The position numbers and the translations under genes were made by a program. This document shows, piece by piece, positions 4,241-8,541 of a stretch of 8,541 bases of DNA. Source of the DNA: Palsa-506 sp050013415 (lineage in GTDB: Bacteria; Actinomycetota; Actinomycetes; Streptosporangiales; Streptosporangiaceae); the NCBI GenBank assembly GCA_050013415.1, contig JBEKFH010000197.1:1-8541 (forward strand), in the 5' to 3' direction. The notes under the pieces were generated by a model that did no database searches, had not been told where the DNA came from, and worked only from the letters and a program-made list of their open reading frames with translations. The stretch's first letter is position 1, and every line of letters starts with the position of its first letter.

Positions 4241-7117
4241 TTAGCTCGACTCTTCCCTGGCCGTGTCTGGCTGGGGCAGTGCTTGCAGTTCGGTGAGTCG
4301 GCGTACCGCTTCGGCCCTGGTTTTGCACTGCAGCTTTTGCATGCTGCTGTGGACGTGCATCTCTACGGTGCGCGGGCTGATGAACAAGGTGCGGCCGGCC
4401 TGCCTGCTGGTGTTTCCCTGGGCTACCAGCTGCATGACGTCCAGCTCGCGGCTGGTGAGGCCTGCGGTCACGCGGCGCGAGTGTGGGTGGCGGCGTGGTG
4501 TGTCTCCGAGCTGGCGGAGCCCGGCGGTGCAGCTTTCGCGCAGGTGACGGGCGCCGAGCTGGTCGGCGGTGGCGTGCGCGGCGTGCAGCAGCTCCCGTGC
4601 GCGGGCGTGCTCGCCGAGCCGGGTGGCAGCATCGGCGGCGCGGCGCTGGGCTTGCGCTGCTTGCAGCGGGAGATCCAGGCGGCTGAACATCTCGGCTGCC
4701 ATGCGCAGCTGGGTTGCGGCTGCTTCCGGCTGGTCTGCCAGCAGGGTCTCGCCGCGGGCGTGCGCGAGGGCGGCAATCGCTTCGGGCTGGGCAGTGGCCT
4801 GGGCTATTTGCGATAGGGCGGCGGCACAGGCGCTAGTGTCGGCGCCAAGGCCCTGTTCGCTGAAGAAGGTGGCCAGCCACTGCAGGATCGGAACGCTGTA
4901 GTGCCGCTCTTGGGTCCGGGCGAGGCGGGCGAGCATCTGCCGGCCCCGGTCGACGGCGGCAGCGTGAGCGCCGGCCGCGTCGTCCAGGATGCACAGCCCC
5001 CAGGAGGAAAGCAGCTCCATGGCGGTGAGTTCGATCCTGGTGGCGGTCAGGTGACTGTCGAGCAGGTGGGGGCGCGCCCGCCTGGCCGCTCCCCGCATGG
5101 CATGCACCAGGCCGAGCAGGCCGGCGCCGACCGCTCGTGCGTGCGGCGCGGCTGCCGACGCGAGCACGTCCTCGCAGACGCCGGCCGTGCGGTCCCACTG
5201 GCCGCGGGCGAACAAGACCACGCTGGCACAGGCCCGGCACAGCTGCCCGGCCGCGTCGGCACCGTGCGCGTCGCAGTACTGGTAGGCAGCGGCGTACGCA
5301 GCCGTGGCGGCCCGGTAGTCACCGGAGTGCTCGAGCGCGTCGGCCAGCCGTTGCTGCAGCTCGGCGGTGGTGTCGGGGAGCGACTCAGCGAGTGCTTGAT
5401 CCAGCGCCGCGCGCAGGGCGGCGATCCCGTCGCGGTGCTGGCCCTGCCGCGACAGCACGTTGCCGCGCAGGCCCTGGATGCGCAGCAGCAGATCGGTCCG
5501 TCCGCAGGCCTGGGCGTCTGCCGCGGCGGCGTTCAGGGTAGCCAGGGCTGCGGAGAAGCTGGCTGCTGAGCGCAGGTGGGCGGCCATGGCCAGCCGGTCG
5601 ATGGCAGCTTCGGCCGGGATGCCCGCAGCCACAAACGCCGCCGCCGCCGCTTCCCGTGCCGTCAGCGCCGATTCCCACTGTCCACGTAGCTCATGGGCGA
5701 GAGCCAGCCGCCGGCAGATGTTGGCCCGGGCGTGGCTGTCGCCGCGGCGCTCATGCCCGTCGGCGAGCTCGCGCAGCAACATGACGGCGTCGGCGTACTC
5801 CGAACACATCTCAGCGCACCGGGCCAGCCGGTCGATGACCGCCAGCCGGGAGGGGGCTTGGTCGCCTGATGGCCAATGGTCGAGCGCTGTGCGCAGCGCG
5901 CGGGCGGCGTCCCGGTAGGCGTGCACGGCGCAATGCTCGTCGGCCGCAGCGAGCAGCGCCCCCCGGGCCGGCCCGAAATCCCTGGCGGCCAGGTGGTGTA
6001 CGGCGATCAGCGCGGGTACCGCACCGCGGCTGGCCAGCGTGCTGGCCAGCGTCCGGTGCAGGCGACGGCGCCGAGACCACGGGATATCGGCATAAGCCGC
6101 CTCCTGGGTCAGCGGGTGGCGGAAGGCGACCCGCCCGTCGCGGGCCTCGGTCAGCAGCCCGGCCGCGGTGAACCCGTCCGGCCACGCTGTCATGCCAGCG
6201 GCCGCCACGACCATATCGACGTCGAACTCGATGCCTGCCACGGCGGCAGTCTCCAGCAGCGCCTGCTCCTGCGCGGTCAGCCGCGACGCCCGCAGCAGGA
6301 CCGCCTCCCGGATGCCGTCGGGCACCAGGGCAGCGCCCGTACCGGCGAGCGTGACCGCGCCGTCGCAGTAGGCCAGACGGCCGGCGTCGCGGAGCGCAAG
6401 GGCCAGTTCCTCGACGGCGAACGGGAGCCCGTCCGCCCGGCTGGCCACCGCTGCCGCCAGCACCGGCTGCGGCGCTGCCCCCCACAAGCTGGTCAGCATG
6501 CGCGTCACGTCGTCATCGCCGAGCGGGCCGAGCTCGATCTCGGCGAGCTGGCGGTTCCTGCGCAGCAGCGCCCTGACGGCGCGCAGGCGATGACCGCGTG
6601 GCAGCTCATCGCTGCGGTAACAGCCAACGATGGCGATTGGCAGGCTGCATGCCGCATCGGCCAGCGCCACCAGCAAGTCCAGGCTTGCCTCGTCCGCCCA
6701 GTGCAGGTCATCCAGGAACAGCGTCAGGGTGCCATCGCCGGCCGCGGCGGCCAGCACTGAGCACACGGCCGCGGCCACAGCCGCCGGGCTAGGCTCCGCC
6801 GGCGCGGCGCCGAGCTCGGGCATGACCTGGGCGAGAACAGCTGGGAGCGGCGGGGCAGCGCCGCGGATAGCCGGCCGCAGCGCGCTGGCCACGACCTCCC
6901 CGGCGGGACACGCCCATGCGGCCGCCCGGCCACGCAGGACGAGGGTGGAGGTGCTGGCAAGAACATGCTCCACCAGCGTGGTCTTGCCGGCTCCCGCCTC
7001 GCCGGCGACCAGAACCACGGGCACCGGCCCGGCCAGCGAGACCGCCAGGCGGCTGCGCAGCGCGGCACACTCAGCGCCGCGCCCGACAAGCAACCCGTCC
7101 ATAACGACAGCCTGCAC
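4241..7117 (-). CDS. large ATP-binding LuxR-family transcriptional regulator (LAL/MalT-like)
   Basis: 958 residues, the usual size for LAL regulators. The N-terminal ATPase has Walker A GEAGAGKTT (39-47) and Walker B LTLFLDDLHWAD (131-142), then a sensor-like YRSDELP segment (167-173) and the ADGLPFAVEELALAL block typical of these STAND-type ATPases. The middle, about 350-850, is Ala-rich and helical with TPR-like spacing, probably the ligand or partner platform. The LuxR helix-turn-helix lies at about 887-946 (LTSRELDVMQLVAQGNTSRQ, then LFISPRTVEMHV). The recognition region departs from the usual S-N-R-E-I-A (here TSRQAGRT). Such proteins act as ATP-dependent activators of antibiotic, sugar or lipid genes; the target here is unknown. 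The GTG at 7117 is preferred because AAGGA lies 8 nt upstream; an ATG at 7102 has no good site. The dsrE-like gene lies 123 nt upstream on the same strand. Confidence 0.93.
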   Translation of the reverse strand: MQAVVMDGLLVGRGAECAALRSRLAVSLAGPVPVVLVAGEAGAGKTTLVEHVLASTSTLVLRGRAAAWACPAGEVVASALRPAIRGAAPPLPAVLAQVMPELGAAPAEPSPAAVAAAVCSVLAAAAGDGTLTLFLDDLHWADEASLDLLVALADAACSLPIAIVGCYRSDELPRGHRLRAVRALLRRNRQLAEIELGPLGDDDVTRMLTSLWGAAPQPVLAAAVASRADGLPFAVEELALALRDAGRLAYCDGAVTLAGTGAALVPDGIREAVLLRASRLTAQEQALLETAAVAGIEFDVDMVVAAAGMTAWPDGFTAAGLLTEARDGRVAFRHPLTQEAAYADIPWSRRRRLHRTLASTLASRGAVPALIAVHHLAARDFGPARGALLAAADEHCAVHAYRDAARALRTALDHWPSGDQAPSRLAVIDRLARCAEMCSEYADAVMLLRELADGHERRGDSHARANICRRLALAHELRGQWESALTAREAAAAAFVAAGIPAEAAIDRLAMAAHLRSAASFSAALATLNAAAADAQACGRTDLLLRIQGLRGNVLSRQGQHRDGIAALRAALDQALAESLPDTTAELQQRLADALEHSGDYRAATAAYAAAYQYCDAHGADAAGQLCRACASVVLFARGQWDRTAGVCEDVLASAAAPHARAVGAGLLGLVHAMRGAARRARPHLLDSHLTATRIELTAMELLSSWGLCILDDAAGAHAAAVDRGRQMLARLARTQERHYSVPILQWLATFFSEQGLGADTSACAAALSQIAQATAQPEAIAALAHARGETLLADQPEAAATQLRMAAEMFSRLDLPLQAAQAQRRAADAATRLGEHARARELLHAAHATADQLGARHLRESCTAGLRQLGDTPRRHPHSRRVTAGLTSRELDVMQLVAQGNTSRQAGRTLFISPRTVEMHVHSSMQKLQCKTRAEAVRRLTELQALPQPDTAREESS

Positions 7118-7143
7118 CCCCGCAGTCCTTGCCGGTAGATGCC

Positions 7144-7181
7144 AGCCTGCCCGCGACCGTCCTGCAGGCTCACCTGGACGG
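7144..7181 (-). promoter_or_regulatory. interleaved inverted repeats in the LuxR leader
   Basis: AGCCTGC (7144-7150) pairs perfectly with GCAGGCT (7164-7170), and CCGTCC (7157-7162) pairs with GGACGG (7176-7181). The arms alternate, so in RNA the two stems would form a pseudoknot or exclude one another. On the minus strand the nearer arm ends 13 nt before the AAGGA ribosome-binding site. It could be a leader control element, an operator for the regulator, or part of a dsrE terminator. The rest of 7118-7240 shows only a CCCGGCCGGG palindrome (7187-7196). Confidence 0.3.
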
Positions 7182-7240
7182 CTACCCCCGGCCGGGCTGA
7201 CGCCGCTGAGGCCGGCGCCAGCGCCCCTTCCGCCCGGATG

Positions 7241-7606
7241 TCAGTAGCTGAAGGTCGTCGCGCCGTCGTCGCCGATCCATTCCCACAGCTGGACGGTACC
7301 GGCCAGTTCGGCAGCGGCGATCAGGCTGCCCTTATCGAGCTGCTTGGCGTTGAAGCAGACCGGGCAGACCAGGTACCGCCCGCCCGCCTTCTCATACCGG
7401 GCCAGCAGGTCGGGCAGCGCCGGGCAGCCGTCGCAGGCCACGCCCGTGGCCACCCCGTCCAGCGCGAGCCGGACGGCCTCCTTGGCCTGGAACATCATCG
7501 TAGGCCGACCGGATTCGGCGGCACCGACCGCGACCAGGAACGCGACGGTCACCTTCTCCGGATCCTCCAAGCCTGTGGTCAGACTGATAACTGCCTTGCC
7601 AGCCAT
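7241..7606 (-). CDS. DsrE/DsrF-family protein with two CxxC pairs
   Basis: 121 residues from the ATG at 7606, which has GAGG 5 nt upstream. A longer in-frame extension to 7828 is open, but it has atypical composition and crosses the likely promoter. The fold signature is that of DsrE-like proteins: an N-terminal beta strand AVISLTTG (5-12), a helix with DPEKVTVAFLVAVGAAESG (15-33), a second strand TMMFQAKEAV, and a third around GGRYLVCPVC. Four cysteines stand in two pairs, Cys58/Cys61 (CDGC) and Cys81/Cys84 (CPVC). Relatives carry or relay sulfur as persulfide on a conserved cysteine, and some are annotated as predicted peroxiredoxins. A sulfur or redox role is inferred, and no sulfur pathway genes are nearby. 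It is small and soluble, with no signal peptide. It is read in the same direction as the LuxR regulator downstream and may be its operon partner. Confidence 0.82.
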   Translation of the reverse strand: MAGKAVISLTTGLEDPEKVTVAFLVAVGAAESGRPTMMFQAKEAVRLALDGVATGVACDGCPALPDLLARYEKAGGRYLVCPVCFNAKQLDKGSLIAAAELAGTVQLWEWIGDDGATTFSY

Positions 7607-7923
7607 TGCCGCCTCGCTCTCCAAGGCGCACCCGGGTCGGTTCCGGCCCGCACACTCACGCCAGTGAGCAGACGGTAGGTCAGCCGCAAGCTCGCGGGAT
7701 ACCGCAGAATTACGGTATTTTCCGCCGCCGATTCCGGCAGGCAAGAGGCCGAGCCCGGGCTTAGATCTCCGCACTTGGCGCTGCCCCCCGCAACGCGCGC
7801 TCCCCGCACCGATCATCCAGATCTGCACAGGAGCGCAGGCGATGCCTCACGCTCGGGCCGACGTGCAGAACGGCGACCCGCGGCCGGTCCAGCCGCCAGC
7901 GCGATCCGTGGTCAGGGATCGTC
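7607..7923. other. about 300-nt region without a convincing gene, upstream of the dsrE-like gene
   Basis: It holds the 5' region of the dsrE-like gene and the inverted repeat at 7699-7718. On the minus strand TTGCCT (7744-7739) lies 17 nt from an AAAATA (7721-7716), a weak promoter candidate whose second hexamer overlaps the repeat. On the plus strand an ATG at 7842 follows AGGAG by about 9 nt (CAGGAG at 7828-7833). However, the frame runs Pro/Gly-rich into the hairpin and then antisense to the recombinase fragment, so it is probably not a gene, or at most the first codons of a truncated one. A small palindrome CAGATCTG lies at 7820-7827. Confidence 0.5.
7699..7718. promoter_or_regulatory. 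candidate operator: 20-bp inverted repeat upstream of the dsrE-like gene
   Basis: ATACCG (7699-7704) and CGGTAT (7713-7718) are a perfect inverted repeat around an 8-nt spacer, CAGAATTA. It lies about 93 nt before the dsrE-like ATG in an AT-richer patch and touches a possible -10 region. Size and symmetry fit a dimeric repressor or redox regulator site. The binding protein is not known. Confidence 0.4.
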
Positions 7924-7960
7924 CCGTCCGCCCGGCCGGGGCCATCGGCCGGGCGGACGG
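7924..7960 (-). terminator. perfect 15-bp hairpin after the recombinase fragment
   Basis: CCGTCCGCCCGGCCG (7924-7938) and CGGCCGGGCGGACGG (7946-7960) are exact reverse complements separated by the 7-nt loop GGGCCAT. The stem begins 7 nt past the minus-strand recombinase stop (7968-7970), the usual place for an intrinsic terminator. There is no T-run, as is often true of actinobacterial hairpin terminators. It would act on either strand. Confidence 0.68.
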
Positions 7961-7967
7961 CGGCGGT

Positions 7968-8111
7968 TCAGCGGGCGGCCCCGGCGACGTAGGCGGCGAC
8001 GATGTAGGTGGCGTGGCGGTCCAGGGATGCCCGGGCCCGGTCATAGCGCATGGTGGTCCGCAGGTCGGAGTGCGAGGCGGCGTCCTGCACGTCGTGCAGC
8101 GGCACCCCGAT
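7968..8111 (-). pseudogene. tyrosine recombinase/integrase, C-terminal fragment
   Basis: 47 codons ending in TGA at 7968-7970, with an in-frame TAG directly upstream (8112-8114). The peptide reads GVPLHDVQDAASHSDLRTTM, then RYDRARASLDRHATYIVAAY. This is the end of the catalytic domain of actinobacterial phage-type integrases: box II His14 in A-S-H-S-D, then T-T-x-x-Y with the nucleophile Tyr23. The Arg of the first box, the H-x-x-R part of the second and the whole DNA-binding half are missing. Upstream DNA gives CTA GAT where Leu-Asp-Ala-Gly-Val would be expected, which fits a small deletion or a fusion at that point. It is a relic of an integrated element, perhaps the one that brought neighbouring genes. 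It is followed by the 15-bp hairpin. Confidence 0.75.
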
Positions 8112-8235
8112 CTAGGTAACCGGGCGCGACGATGCCGATCGCCCGGCAGCGCATGGCTCTTGTGGCGCCGTAGCGCTTAACCCACTCGACGATTGGGAGC
8201 AGCGCGGCGGCCTCGGCTAGATCGAGCAGCAGGAC
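8112..8235 (-). other. unassigned coding-like fragment between the recombinase and Eis-like remnants
   Basis: A minus-strand frame opens after a TAA (8236-8238) and reads VLLLDLAEAAALLPIVEWVK, then RYGATRAMRCRAIGIVAPGY and LD. Most third codon positions are G or C and residue order is protein-like, but there is no start codon and the frame runs on into the recombinase segment out of phase. The LD just before the junction could be the Leu-Asp of the integrase LDAGVPL motif with two bases lost. In that case part of this stretch would be degraded integrase. I do not recognise the rest. Confidence 0.3.
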
Positions 8236-8278
8236 TTAGCCGGGGCCTTGCTGGTGGCCTCGTTCCCGTACCGCCGGG

Positions 8279-8541
8279 TCAGAAGGTCATCGGGCACCAG
8301 GGTGCCGGTCCCACGACATCGCGGTCGACAGCGCCGCGAGGGAACCTGGCGTCGCCTCGGTGACCAAGCCCGCCTTGGCCATGGCCCCGAGCCCGGTGCC
8401 GCCGAGGTACGCGGCGCCCAGCGCCTGCACGGGCAGCACCAGGTCGGCCGGGGCGGTGGTCCGTTCGCAGGTGGCGCGGAAGCCCGCGGGAGCAGGACCA
8501 GCCTCCGCGGCCAGCCGCCAGCGGCCGGTGTTTTGCGGGCA
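8279..8541 (-). pseudogene. Eis-like GNAT N-acetyltransferase, C-terminal part with an apparent frameshift
   Basis: The 5' part lies beyond the window. The visible frame begins CPQNTGRWRLAAEAG and continues with a Cys-Glu-Arg-Thr-Thr turn, ADLVLPVQALGAAYLGGTGL and GLVTEATPGSLAALSTAMSW. This is the C-terminal sterol-carrier-like domain of Eis-family acetyltransferases, which acetylate amines such as aminoglycosides or polyamines using acetyl-CoA. In the frame as read, the last residues are DRHPGAR, with a stop at 8287-8289. If one G is restored between 8304 and 8305, the tail becomes DRAPWCPMTF with a stop at 8279-8281, the ending expected for this family. The gene therefore seems to carry a one-base deletion in its last dozen codons, or the read has an error there. 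The rest of the visible frame is intact. Confidence 0.72.

Noticed and set aside
4175..7247. Several long plus-strand frames opposite the LuxR regulator
   Set aside because: All are Arg/Gly/Ala-rich shadows of the 958-residue minus-strand gene, and none shows a domain.
7607..7828. N-terminal extension of the dsrE-like frame to 7828
   Set aside because: The extension does not resemble the family and passes through the AT-richer inverted repeat. The ATG at 7606 has a good ribosome-binding site and gives the normal family length.
7842..8180. A 112-codon plus-strand frame with an upstream AGGAG
   Set aside because: It crosses the 15-bp hairpin and then runs antisense to the recombinase fragment. 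Its Gly/Pro/Arg-rich content is typical of shadow frames. At most its first few codons belong to a truncated gene.

Overview
The base composition is very GC-rich, codons end mostly in G or C, and the gene families are typical of Streptomyces and Streptosporangium relatives: a NarL-type two-component pair beside an ABC-2 permease, a large LAL-type LuxR regulator, an Eis-like acetyltransferase and actinobacterial IS remnants. The window is therefore probably a chromosomal stretch of a high-GC actinobacterium. A species cannot be named from the sequence. No tRNA, rRNA, CRISPR array or origin was seen.

Left part (1-3039, plus strand): four tightly packed genes that look like one operon. They are the C-terminal part of an ABC-2 type permease, a TraR/DksA-type C4 zinc-finger protein with a C-terminal extension, a NarL/DesK-type sensor histidine kinase and its LuxR-type response regulator. 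Permease/zinc-finger and kinase/regulator overlap by 4 bp each, and 7 nt separate zinc-finger from kinase. A permease with a two-component pair is a common arrangement. The DksA-like gene between them is the unusual part.

Middle (3036-4240): a graveyard of mobile DNA. From left to right it holds an unrecognised start-less reading frame (minus), the C-terminal end of an IS630-type transposase (minus), a terminal repeat, and two different IS256/Mutator-type transposase C-termini joined head to head. The joint lies on an imperfect palindrome that encodes the same ESLN-type motif on both strands. None of these frames is a complete gene.

Right centre (4241-7606, minus strand): a complete 958-residue LuxR-family ATPase regulator (LAL/MalT-like). 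Upstream of it on the same strand is a 121-residue DsrE-family protein with two CxxC pairs. The 123-nt gap between them carries two interleaved inverted repeats. The dsrE-like upstream region carries a 20-bp inverted repeat that could be an operator.

Right end (7607-8541): about 300 bases without a convincing gene, a perfect 15-bp hairpin, the last 47 codons of a tyrosine recombinase (catalytic His and Tyr kept, the rest missing), an unassigned fragment, and the C-terminal part of an Eis-like GNAT acetyltransferase. The acetyltransferase has an apparent one-base deletion that replaces the family's typical C-terminus ending in Phe. The two ends of the LuxR/dsrE block are thus both flanked by decayed mobile DNA.
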